A DNA stretch of 64,000 bases from Pseudomonas graminis (GTDB lineage: Bacteria > Pseudomonadota > Gammaproteobacteria > Pseudomonadales > Pseudomonadaceae). Shown piece by piece: positions 56,337 to 64,000 of the stretch. Below the pieces are notes generated by a model that saw nothing but the letters and a program-made list of their open reading frames with translations, was not told the DNA's origin and searched no databases. Where the stretch lies: the NCBI RefSeq assembly GCF_004364335.1, contig NZ_SOCR01000005.1:62001-126000 (forward strand). The letters run 5' to 3'. How positions within the stretch are numbered: position 1 is the stretch's first letter; each line of letters opens with the position of its first letter. Position numbers and translations under genes: made by a program.

Positions 56337-57878
56337 TTACAGCTTCGGACCCGCCGCCTTGATCGCGTCGCTCACTTCGAACTTCTTGAAGTTCTCGATG
56401 AACAGACCGGCCAGTGCTTTGGCTGCTTCGTCGTACGCCGCTTTGTCAGCCCAGGTATTACGTGGGTTAAGCAGCCCGGTTTCGACGCCCGGCACGGACG
56501 TCGGGACGTCCAGATTGACGGTGTCGAGGTGCTCGGTTTCTGCACCGATCAACGCGCCGCTCTGAATGGCTGCGATGACGCCACGGGTGGTCGGAATGTT
56601 GAAGCGCTTGCCGACACCGTAGCCACCGCCGGTCCAGCCGGTGTTGACCAGATAGACCTTGGAGCCGAAACCGCGGATGCGCTTGATCAGCAGCTCTGCG
56701 TATTCGCCCGCCGGGCGCGGGAAGAACGGTGCGCCGAAGCAGGTGGAGAACGTCGACTTGATGCCGGCGCCCGAACCCATTTCAGTGGAGCCGACCAGTG
56801 CGGTGTAACCCGAGAGGAAATGGTAGGCCGCTTGTTCTTCGCTGAGGATCGACACGGGTGGCAGCACGCCGGTCAAATCGCAGGTCAGGAAGATCACCGC
56901 GTTTGGCTCGCCGCCCAGGTTCTTCTCGGAGCGCTTTTCAACGTGCTCGAGCGGGTAAGCGGCGCGGCTGTTCTGGGTCAGGCTGCTGTCGGCGTAGTCG
57001 GCATGACCGGCTGCGTCCAGCACTACGTTTTCCAGTACGGCGCCGTGCTTGATGGCCTTCCAGATAACCGGTTCGTTCTTCTCGGAGAGGTCGATGCACT
57101 TGGCATAGCAGCCGCCTTCGATGTTGAAGACAACGCCTTCGCCCCAGCCGTGCTCGTCGTCACCGATCAGGTAACGGGTCTCGTCGGCGGAAAGCGTGGT
57201 TTTGCCGGTGCCGGACAGGCCGAAGAACAACGTCACGTCGCCGTCTTCACCAATGTTGGCTGCGCAGTGCATTGGCAGCACATCGGAAGCCGGCAGCAGG
57301 AAGTTCTGCACCGAGAACATGGCTTTCTTCATTTCACCGGCGTAACGCATACCGGCAATGAGGACCTTCTTCTGGGCGAAGTTGATGATGACGCAACCGT
57401 CAGAGTTGGTGCCGTCACGCTCAGGCACGCACTCGAAGTTGGCCACGTTGAGCACTTGCCACTCTTCACGACCGGCCGGGTTGTACTGGGCCGGATTGAT
57501 GAACAGGCAGAGACCGAACAGGTTCTGCCAGGCCGTCTGCGTGGTCATCTTGACCGCGAGGTAGTGGTCTTCGGCTGCGCCTACGTGAACGTGGGAAACG
57601 AAGTGTTCCTGGGCGTTGTTGAACGCCTCGACACGCGCCCACAGGGCGTCGAACTTGTCGGCCGGAAACTTGCGGTTGATCGGGCCCCAGGCGATCGCGG
57701 CCTGAGTGGTAGGTTCATCAACGATGAAGCGGTCGACAGGCGAGCGGCCTGTGCGGTGGCCTGTTTCCACGACGAGTGCGCCAGTATCGGACAGCACGCC
57801 TTCTTCGCGTTTGAGGGCTTCTTTAACCAGATCGTCGACACTGAGATCGGTGTGAACGGCGTTATTGGCTTGCGTCAT
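56337..57878 (-). CDS. pckA: Phosphoenolpyruvate carboxykinase (ATP)
   Basis: Gluconeogenic enzyme converting oxaloacetate and ATP to phosphoenolpyruvate. 513 residues from ATG 57878, the usual length. Substrate and metal motifs include [14 protein letters not shown] (38-51), [10 protein letters not shown] with the catalytic Lys, the ATP loop [11 protein letters not shown] (220-230) and IGDDEHGW (238-245). The longer frame upstream has no ribosome site. Single-gene transcript with its own terminator. Confidence 0.97.
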   Translation of the reverse strand: MTQANNAVHTDLSVDDLVKEALKREEGVLSDTGALVVETGHRTGRSPVDRFIVDEPTTQAAIAWGPINRKFPADKFDALWARVEAFNNAQEHFVSHVHVGAAEDHYLAVKMTTQTAWQNLFGLCLFINPAQYNPAGREEWQVLNVANFECVPERDGTNSDGCVIINFAQKKVLIAGMRYAGEMKKAMFSVQNFLLPASDVLPMHCAANIGEDGDVTLFFGLSGTGKTTLSADETRYLIGDDEHGWGEGVVFNIEGGCYAKCIDLSEKNEPVIWKAIKHGAVLENVVLDAAGHADYADSSLTQNSRAAYPLEHVEKRSEKNLGGEPNAVIFLTCDLTGVLPPVSILSEEQAAYHFLSGYTALVGSTEMGSGAGIKSTFSTCFGAPFFPRPAGEYAELLIKRIRGFGSKVYLVNTGWTGGGYGVGKRFNIPTTRGVIAAIQSGALIGAETEHLDTVNLDVPTSVPGVETGLLNPRNTWADKAAYDEAAKALAGLFIENFKKFEVSDAIKAAGPKL

Positions 57879-58069
57879 GAGATTCCCCGTCGGCTCGATG
57901 GCCGAGTGCTCCAAACGTTTTGTAGTAGAAAAACCAACACTACTACAGCTAAAAAGTGGCCGGATTATGCCAGAAAAGCCCAAAAAAGGTAGGGCCCTCC
58001 TGTCAGAACTACATGAAGAAGAGTCAAGCGGGCCGGGCGGAAAGCTTTCAGCGCAGGGCCCGCACTACA

Positions 58070-58972
58070 TTAATGGCGGGTATCGGAGGGGGTATCTACC
58101 CCGCCCCCTGCAAACAGCTGCGCTACATCGGTTGCGTCGAAGAGATAGCGCTGATTGCAGAACTGACAGTCGATCTCGACCGCACCGTGATGCTCGATCA
58201 CCAACTGCTGCGCATCTTCCAGACCAAGACTGACCAGCGCATTGCCAGAACGTTCGCGCGAGCAGCTGCAACGGAACACCAGCGGCTGCACGTCAAACAT
58301 GCGCACGACGTCCTCGTGGAACAGCCGTTTCAACACGGTTTCGTTGGTCAGGCTGAGCAGTTCTTCGGCGGTCAGGGTGTCAACCAGGACATTGACGTGC
58401 TGCCAGCTGGCCTCGCGCTCTTCCTGGTCTTTCAACTTCTCGGCCGGCAGCTGTTGCAGCAGCAGCCCGCGCGCGCGCTTGCCGTCGGCCTTGATCCAGA
58501 AGCGCGTCGGCAGTTGCTCCGACATCACAAAATACTCGGACAGGCATGCAGACAGATCGACGCCGTCCAGGCCCACGATGCCTTGATAGCGTTTGCCCTG
58601 ACGCGGGTCGATGGTCATGGTCAGATCACCCTCGGGCATCAGGTCGAGCAGCGTGGCATCCGGTTTGACAAGGGCTTCGTCGTAGCGCGCGATGCCGCGC
58701 AGCTCCCGCTCGCTGGAGCATTCGACCATGAGCAGCGACACCGGCCCCAGCGACCGGGCCTGCAAGACCAGAAGACCGTCGAACTTCAGCGTGCCCGCCA
58801 GCAACGCAGCGGCGGCGAGCATTTCGCCGAGCAATTGAGCGACTGGCTCGGGATAGGGGTGCTTGGCAAGGACCTCGGCGTAGCTGCGCTCAAGGGCCAC
58901 GAGCTCGCCGCGAACGTCGCTCTCGTCAAAGATGAAGCGCTGGGTGTAATCGGTATCCGCAAAGTCTGGCAT
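58070..58972 (-). CDS. hslO: Redox-regulated chaperone Hsp33
   Basis: Holdase chaperone activated by oxidation. 300 residues. The zinc-binding switch CSC (235-237) and CQFC (269-272) is intact. The N-terminal [18 protein letters not shown] is the family start. ATG 58972 is favoured, with an alternative TTG at 58999; neither has a strong ribosome site. It lies between pckA and a divergent PAP2 gene, with hslR 1 kb away, as in other Pseudomonas. Confidence 0.95.
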   Translation of the reverse strand: MPDFADTDYTQRFIFDESDVRGELVALERSYAEVLAKHPYPEPVAQLLGEMLAAAALLAGTLKFDGLLVLQARSLGPVSLLMVECSSERELRGIARYDEALVKPDATLLDLMPEGDLTMTIDPRQGKRYQGIVGLDGVDLSACLSEYFVMSEQLPTRFWIKADGKRARGLLLQQLPAEKLKDQEEREASWQHVNVLVDTLTAEELLSLTNETVLKRLFHEDVVRMFDVQPLVFRCSCSRERSGNALVSLGLEDAQQLVIEHHGAVEIDCQFCNQRYLFDATDVAQLFAGGGVDTPSDTRH

Positions 58973-59071
58973 AGGAGAAGGTATCTGAATGGATGACAAA
59001 ATGATGACAACCGCCTATAAAGCGCGGTTTAAGCACCGCTTGGTGCACTGTCATGCCGATGGGGGCATTTT

Positions 59072-59881
59072 ATGGACTATCCCGCGCTGTTCCAACCCAA
59101 GTGGAACGCCAAAAAATTCTTGCTGTGTAATCTGGTGGCGCTCGCACTGCTACTGCTATGGATCTGGCCCACGGGCCACGCGGCTTTCACTCACTTCGAC
59201 GAAGGCCTGTTTCACCTCCTGAACCGCCCGCTTGAACAAAACAAAGCGTGGCTGTGGATCTGGACGATTGCCAGCATGCGGCCCTTCGACATCGTCGTCG
59301 GCCTGATTCTTCTCACGCTGCTTATAAAGGGCGACTGGGTGTTCAAATCGTTGCAAACCCGTGCCGCGCTGATCGGCTTCGTGCTGACGCTGATCCTTCT
59401 GCTGATCATCCGGACGGTGTTTTCCAAGATCATCGATCACAGCGCGCTGCAACATGACAGCGCGTCGATGATGATCCCTGACGCCATCAAGCTCAGCGAC
59501 ATATTCCCGGGGCTGGAAGACAAGTGGCAGCTCAAGGACCGTTCCAGCCAGAGCTTCCCGGGTGACCACGCCTCGGTGTTGCTGATCTGGGCGATGTTCA
59601 TGAGCGTCTACAGCCGTACGGTCGGCCAGCGCGTGGTCATCTGGGCGCTGGCATTCCTGTTCATGATGCCGCGCCTGGTTGCCGGCGCACACTGGGGGCA
59701 GGACGACTACATTGGCGGCGTGATGATCGCGTTGCTTGCCCTGGGCTGGAGCTGCTACACCCCGTTCGTGGCCACTGCTACCGCCTTCCTGTTTCGACTG
59801 ACCGCGCCCGTCTTCAATGTGCTGGGCCGCCTGCCGCTGCTCAAATGCCTGAGCATCATGAAGCAGGGCTCTCATTTGTAA
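59072..59881 (+). CDS. PAP2-family membrane phosphatase (LpxT-like)
   Basis: A 269-residue inner-membrane protein with about six helices. Phosphatase motifs: KDRSSQ (155-160), SFPGDHAS (161-168) and RLVAGAHWGQDD (201-212), the two histidines being catalytic. The large periplasmic loop before the motifs (HSALQHDSASMMIPDAIKLSD) resembles lipid A or undecaprenyl-diphosphate phosphotransferases. Role in recycling undecaprenyl phosphate or in lipid A modification is inferred. Confidence 0.85.
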   Translation: MDYPALFQPKWNAKKFLLCNLVALALLLLWIWPTGHAAFTHFDEGLFHLLNRPLEQNKAWLWIWTIASMRPFDIVVGLILLTLLIKGDWVFKSLQTRAALIGFVLTLILLLIIRTVFSKIIDHSALQHDSASMMIPDAIKLSDIFPGLEDKWQLKDRSSQSFPGDHASVLLIWAMFMSVYSRTVGQRVVIWALAFLFMMPRLVAGAHWGQDDYIGGVMIALLALGWSCYTPFVATATAFLFRLTAPVFNVLGRLPLLKCLSIMKQGSHL

Positions 59882-59945
59882 GCTGTCTGTCGCTATCGAG
59901 CAGTCCGGGTTCGATTAACTCGCGGTCCCGGAAGCTGCGAGATTG

Positions 59946-60347
59946 TCAGTCGTCACCCGAACGAAAATGGAACAATTGCCGACGCTGCTTTTTGGTCGGT
60001 CTGCCGTCGGTGGTCACGCCCAGGCTTCCGGCCTTGCGCATCTCGGCGGCTTGTTCACGTTTGGCGAGGCTCTCCGGGGTTTCGCTGTACAGCAGCTGGG
60101 CCTCAGGGGCGCCACGACGGACTATCGACAACGCCTGAACCACCACGGTCCGCTCATCGAAGCCCGCTCTGATCTGGAACTCATCCCCTACCCGCGGCTC
60201 TTTTCCCGGCTTGCAGCGCTCACCGCGGCAATGAACCTTCCCGCTTTCAATGGCGGCTTTTGCCAGCGTACGCGTCTTGAAAAAACGCGCCGCCCAAAGC
60301 CATTTGTCCAGACGGACTTTGTCGTCCTCGTCTGACTTCTGTGTCAT
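59946..60347 (-). CDS. hslR: Ribosome-associated heat shock protein Hsp15
   Basis: A 133-residue S4-domain RNA-binding protein that rescues stalled 50S subunits carrying peptidyl-tRNA. The S4 domain is residues 12-60 (VRLDKWLWAARFFKTRTLAKAAIESGKVHCRGERCKPG). The C-terminus is basic (GRPTKKQRRQLFHFRSGDD). Divergent from rimA. Confidence 0.95.
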   Translation of the reverse strand: MTQKSDEDDKVRLDKWLWAARFFKTRTLAKAAIESGKVHCRGERCKPGKEPRVGDEFQIRAGFDERTVVVQALSIVRRGAPEAQLLYSETPESLAKREQAAEMRKAGSLGVTTDGRPTKKQRRQLFHFRSGDD

Positions 60348-60466
60348 CTGAATTCCTCAATCGTGTAATGGTCAGAAACCGTACTACGTCACGCCGGGGA
60401 CGCAGTAACCGCCGCCCTCGTTTACACTGCCCACCAAGACTAAAGCACCGGCTTCAGGAGAACGAC

Positions 60467-61240
60467 GTGACAGACTTCCCAACGTCATTGACTGGTGGGT
60501 GCCAGGGCTGCAGAGAAAGCTCCGCGCTGGATCTCGAATTTGAATTCGCCTATCAGCCTATCGTGGACGTCCGCGACCGTTCGGTATTCGCTCACGAGGC
60601 GTTGGTACGTGGCGTCAACGGCGAGGGTGCCCTGTCTGTGCTGAATCGGGTCGACGACACCAACCGTTACCGTTTCGATCAATTGTGCCGAACCCGCGCG
60701 ATTTCAACTGCCGCCCGGTTGGGAGTGGACGAATACCTGTCGATCAACTTCCTGCCCAACGCGGTGTATCGTCCCGAACTGTGCATTCGCAGCACCCTTG
60801 AAGCGGCTCGCGCCCACCACTTCCCGCTGGACCGGCTGATCTTCGAAACCGTCGAAACCGAGCATCTGTGTGACAACAGCCACCTCACTAACATTCTTCG
60901 CGAGTACCGCCAGTTCGGCTTTAAAACCGCCATCGACGACTTCGGTGCCGGGCATTCGGGACTGACCCTGCTTGCCGACTTCCAGCCTGACCTGATCAAG
61001 CTAGACATGGCGCTGGTGCGCAACGTCCATCTGGACCCGGCACGGCAGGCCATCGTGCGCGGCATTGTCACAATGTGTACGGACCTGAACGTTACAGTGA
61101 TCGCCGAAGGCATTGAACAGGCAGGCGAACGAGACTTCCTCGCCGACTGCGGCATTTACCTCATGCAAGGCTACTGGTTCGCCAAGCCTGCATTCCAGGC
61201 GCTGGCGCACATTGATGCCGACGCCTGGCAGAACGTGTAA
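60467..61240 (+). CDS. rimA: EAL-domain c-di-GMP phosphodiesterase RimA
   Basis: A 257-residue free-standing EAL protein. The catalytic set is complete: E44 (EALVRG), N94 (SINFLP), E127/E130 (FETVE), D157/D158 (DDFGAG), K178 (KLDMALV), E214/E217 (AEGIE) and Q234. GTG 60467 has CAGGAG six bases upstream, so the longer frame from 60341 is rejected. An N-terminal CxxC (GCQGC) precedes the domain. It heads the rimA-rimB-rimK operon known from P. fluorescens, where c-di-GMP controls ribosomal protein S6 modification. Confidence 0.9.
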   Translation: MTDFPTSLTGGCQGCRESSALDLEFEFAYQPIVDVRDRSVFAHEALVRGVNGEGALSVLNRVDDTNRYRFDQLCRTRAISTAARLGVDEYLSINFLPNAVYRPELCIRSTLEAARAHHFPLDRLIFETVETEHLCDNSHLTNILREYRQFGFKTAIDDFGAGHSGLTLLADFQPDLIKLDMALVRNVHLDPARQAIVRGIVTMCTDLNVTVIAEGIEQAGERDFLADCGIYLMQGYWFAKPAFQALAHIDADAWQNV

Positions 61241-61255
61241 ACGAACGGAACCGCT

Positions 61256-61738
61256 TTGAAAACATTTGACCATCTGACAGTCATCGGCCTCCGTGAATGG
61301 GTGGCGTTGCCCCATCTGGGCGTCGCCGGGCTGCGCGCGAAGATCGACACCGGTGCCAGCACTTCCAGCCTGCACGCGACAGAAATAGAACCGTTCGAAC
61401 GGGACGGTGAGAAATGGGTGCGCTTCAACGCGCATCTCGGGACAGTGGTGCAGCTGCGCCACCGTCGCTGTGAGGCTCAACTGGTGGCGATGAAAACCAT
61501 CAAGAGCTCCAACGGCCACGCTCAGGTTCGCTACGTCATTCGCACGACGCTGGCGCTAGGGGATCGGGTCTGGCCGGTGGAGTTCACGCTGGCCTGCCGC
61601 AAGGCCATGCGCTACCGGCTGCTGCTGGGTTCCAAAGCCCTGATTGATGGCCAACTGGTGGTCAATCCGGGTGTTACTTATATTCAGGACAAGCCGGTGT
61701 TCCCGGCTTCAAATCTCTCTGCCACAGGTGCTGCATGA
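61256..61738 (+). CDS. rimB: Retropepsin-like ATP-dependent zinc protease RimB
   Basis: A 160-residue aspartic-protease-like protein with the active-site [13 protein letters not shown] (D31) and the second-loop [12 protein letters not shown]. The start is TTG 61256, 15 bp after rimA; no ATG is available near it. In the P. fluorescens Rim system RimB counteracts or trims RimK-added glutamates on RpsF. Its stop overlaps rimK by 4 bp. Confidence 0.9.
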   Translation: MKTFDHLTVIGLREWVALPHLGVAGLRAKIDTGASTSSLHATEIEPFERDGEKWVRFNAHLGTVVQLRHRRCEAQLVAMKTIKSSNGHAQVRYVIRTTLALGDRVWPVEFTLACRKAMRYRLLLGSKALIDGQLVVNPGVTYIQDKPVFPASNLSATGAA

Positions 61739-62640
61739 AGATCGCTGTGCTTTCGCGAAACCCGCGTCTGTATTCAACTCGTCGTCTGGTCGAAGCTGGG
61801 ATTCAGCGCGGCCATGAGGTCGTGGTGGTCGATACCCTGCGCGCCTATATGAACATTGCCAGTCATAAGCCGCAGATCCACTACCGAGGAAAACCCCTGG
61901 AAGGCTTTGATGCGGTAATACCCCGCATCGGCGCCTCCGTGACCTTCTACGGCTGTGCCGTGTTGCGTCAGTTTGAAATGATGGGCGTGTTCCCGCTCAA
62001 CGAATCCGTCGCCATCGCGCGCTCCCGTGACAAGCTGCGCTCGCTGCAACTTTTGTCGCGCCGCGGCGTTGGCTTGCCCGTCACCGGCTTCGCCCACTCA
62101 CCGGATGACATCCCTGACCTGATCCAGATGGTCAACGGCGCACCCCTGGTGATCAAGGTGCTCGAAGGGACGCAAGGTATCGGCGTGGTGCTCTGCGAAA
62201 CCGCGACGGCGGCTGAGTCCGTGATCGAGGCCTTCATGGGCCTGAAGCAGGACATCATGGTGCAGGAATACATCAAAGAGGCCGGAGGCGCCGATATCCG
62301 CTGCTTCGTGGTGGGTGACAAGGTCATTGCGTCGATGAAGCGTCAGGCGAAGCCCGGGGAATTCCGCTCCAACCTGCATCGCGGCGGCACTGCGAGTCTG
62401 ATCAAGATCACCCCCGAAGAGCGTATGACGGCCATTCGCGCCGCCAAGGTCATGGGCCTGAGTGTCGCGGGCGTCGACATCCTGCGTTCCAATCACGGGC
62501 CACTGGTGATGGAGGTGAACTCATCGCCAGGTCTTGAAGGCATTGAAACCACCACCGGCAAGGATGTCGCGGGGATAATCATCGAGTACATCGAGAAAAA
62601 CGGCGGGCCGCACATGACCCGCACCAAGGGCAAGGGCTAG
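61735..62640 (+). CDS. rimK: Ribosomal protein S6 glutamate ligase RimK
   Basis: ATP-grasp ligase of 301 residues that adds glutamate residues to the C-terminus of ribosomal protein S6. Features are [37 protein letters not shown], the ATP-binding [15 protein letters not shown] and the metal-binding [13 protein letters not shown]. Translationally coupled to rimB. Confidence 0.96.
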   Translation: MKIAVLSRNPRLYSTRRLVEAGIQRGHEVVVVDTLRAYMNIASHKPQIHYRGKPLEGFDAVIPRIGASVTFYGCAVLRQFEMMGVFPLNESVAIARSRDKLRSLQLLSRRGVGLPVTGFAHSPDDIPDLIQMVNGAPLVIKVLEGTQGIGVVLCETATAAESVIEAFMGLKQDIMVQEYIKEAGGADIRCFVVGDKVIASMKRQAKPGEFRSNLHRGGTASLIKITPEERMTAIRAAKVMGLSVAGVDILRSNHGPLVMEVNSSPGLEGIETTTGKDVAGIIIEYIEKNGGPHMTRTKGKG

Positions 62641-62721
62641 AGCCCAACCCCGTTTCTGTACGGAGGCGTTGGTCGCGAGCACGCCGCCCGCCCAGGGCCT
62701 CCAGGCAGAGTCACGAACGAA

Positions 62722-64000
62722 TCAATCAGCATCCCGCGGCAGCAATAACCCCAACGGCAGCCGAACCCTGGCCTCCAGCCCGCCTCCCGACCGATTACGC
62801 AATTCGACATTGCCGCCGTGCATCGCGGCAATACGCTTGACGATCGCCAGGCCAAGTCCTGTCCCCTTGCCGCTTCTGGCGCGATCACCACGGATGAAAG
62901 GATTGAAAATCCCCTCCAGCTCCGAAGGATCGATACCCATGCCCCGGTCCAGCACGCTCAGCACCACATAGGGCGCACCGCTGTCGCCGGATACGTAGGC
63001 CGCCACTTCAACGCCGTCACCGGCATGGTGCATGGCATTGCCAATGAGATTGTTGAGCAGCCGCTTCATGGAAACCCGTCGCAGCGGGAAAGGCGGAATG
63101 GACTCCAGGCACAACCGCACCTGTTCCACCGGGTTGTTGTACGGCGCGACGACTTCGTGGACCAACTCGACCAGATCGACCTCTTCGACTTCCTCGTCGC
63201 GCCCGTCCCGGATGAATGCCAGGAATTGATCGAGGATGGCATCCATGTCTTCGATGTCGCGAACCATGCCTTCCATGAACTCGTTATTGGTCGGCATCAG
63301 TTCGAGTGACAGACGCAGCCGGGTCAGCGGCGTCCGCAAATCATGGGACACCCCGGCGAGCATGAGCTCGCGCTCCTGCCCTGCCTGCTCCACGTCTTCA
63401 GCCATCTGGTTGAACGCGCGGTACACCTCGGTGATCTCGCTGGGCGTGTCGCCCACCGGCAAACGCACACTGCGCCCCTGCCCTAACTGGCGCGCGGCGA
63501 AAACGAGACGCTTGAGCGGCTGGTTGAGCTGGCTGACGAATATCCACGCCGATGCAGTCGAGAGCAACCCGATCGCCAGGAACCAGCCCAACACGCTCCA
63601 GATTTTCTGCCCGCGCAACGGATGTGGGTACAGCGGCACCTTCAGCCAGCCATCGCCAAGACTCGGCGCTCTTACCCACAGCGCAGGGGGCGCGTGGACA
63701 CGCAGGCGCACTTCAGTGTCCGCGCCCAACTCATCCTGCATCTGCCGCTGGTAGATCTCTGAGTACGGCCAGTGCTGCTCGCCTTCAGGCACACCGCCGC
63801 CTACCACACGGATAAGCCCGGCAGCATCGGCGATGGTCTGCCGGTCACTCTCATCGGCCGCCCAGTAAGCCCGCAAAGTGAGCGCAACACCGTGGCTGTA
63901 TTGGCGATCAACCAGGACATCCTCGTTCATCAGCAGGTAGACGAGGGTCAGCGCCTTCGAAAACAGCACGACAATGAGCACCAGCCACAGGGTGCGGGAG
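62722..64000 (-). CDS. EnvZ/AmgS-type sensor histidine kinase (5' end outside window)
   Basis: Inner-membrane sensor of osmotic or envelope stress, of which 426 codons are present; the frame is open to the window end, so the true start lies beyond it. Visible are part of the first membrane helix (LVLIVVLFSKALTLVYLL), a periplasmic domain, a second helix (VLGWFLAIGLLSTASAWIFV), HAMP, the H-box AGVSHDLRTPLTRLRLSLEL, the N-box NNLIGNAMHHA and the G-boxes DRGMGID and GKGTGLGLAIV. Position next to rimK matches amgS (aminoglycoside-tolerance kinase) of P. aeruginosa; the regulator gene would follow outside. Confidence 0.9.
   Translation of the reverse strand, partial: SRTLWLVLIVVLFSKALTLVYLLMNEDVLVDRQYSHGVALTLRAYWAADESDRQTIADAAGLIRVVGGGVPEGEQHWPYSEIYQRQMQDELGADTEVRLRVHAPPALWVRAPSLGDGWLKVPLYPHPLRGQKIWSVLGWFLAIGLLSTASAWIFVSQLNQPLKRLVFAARQLGQGRSVRLPVGDTPSEITEVYRAFNQMAEDVEQAGQERELMLAGVSHDLRTPLTRLRLSLELMPTNNEFMEGMVRDIEDMDAILDQFLAFIRDGRDEEVEEVDLVELVHEVVAPYNNPVEQVRLCLESIPPFPLRRVSMKRLLNNLIGNAMHHAGDGVEVAAYVSGDSGAPYVVLSVLDRGMGIDPSELEGIFNPFIRGDRARSGKGTGLGLAIVKRIAAMHGGNVELRNRSGGGLEARVRLPLGLLLPRDAD

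Noticed and set aside
56529..57992. 487-codon plus-strand open frame
   Set aside because: Antisense shadow of pckA; the translation is rich in His, Gly and Arg without any known fold.

Overview
The window reads as a chromosomal segment of a fluorescent or plant-associated Pseudomonas. The basis is gene content and order: asmA-like/mutY/yggX/tRNA-Phe, an amino-acid ABC operon, rfbBACD, a DctB/DctD-like pair, cysQ/nudE/yrfG, pckA, hslO, hslR, rimABK and an EnvZ/AmgS-type kinase recur in this order in Pseudomonas genomes known to me. Many REP-type palindromes built on GTAGGAGC..TTGC..GCGAA fit the same genus. The core is GC-rich. No species can be named from the sequence alone.

Layout: 1-8.2 kb holds a truncated OFA-type MFS transporter, the asmA-like gene, mutY-yggX, tRNA-Phe, a glycine-zipper protein, two tandem acidic proteins with a shared basic head, and a cytochrome b561. 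8.3-14.6 kb holds a GabP-like permease, a polar amino-acid ABC importer and a methyltransferase. 14.9-23.6 kb is an accessory region that starts at tRNA-Thr. It carries structured repeat elements, a DUF3077-like small protein, an AT-rich two-gene module (a 1654-residue NERD + kinase-like + SF1 helicase protein and an overlapping 518-residue partner), and ends in a decayed copy of the tRNA-Thr 3' end plus terminator. 23.7-30.3 kb holds small metabolic and unknown genes, an AraC regulator, a 130-bp-period array of REP pairs and an OprD porin. 30.4-34.6 kb holds agmatine deiminase and a kinase-aminotransferase fusion.

34.9-38.3 kb is the dTDP-L-rhamnose operon rfbBACD, with every junction overlapping. 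38.4-44.6 kb holds the sensor/regulator pair, a hotdog thioesterase, and cysQ-nudE divergent from yrfG. 44.8-49.5 kb holds a BON-LysM protein divergent from a LysR regulator, then fdhD translationally coupled to a YdeP-type molybdo-oxidoreductase. 49.8-56 kb holds a second glycine-zipper protein, a thioesterase, RecQ, a membrane-anchored unknown protein, a lipase-like protein and a lipoprotein. 56.3-64 kb holds pckA, hslO, a PAP2 protein, hslR, rimA-rimB-rimK and the truncated sensor kinase.

The most noteworthy feature is the AT-rich module at 16648-23161, which resembles the Mokosh anti-phage system (type I: kinase plus COG1112 helicase), but its partner protein shows no phospholipase-D motif that I can find. 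Because it lies between a tRNA gene and a degenerate copy of that tRNA's 3' end, it looks like cargo of an old integrated island whose integrase has been lost.
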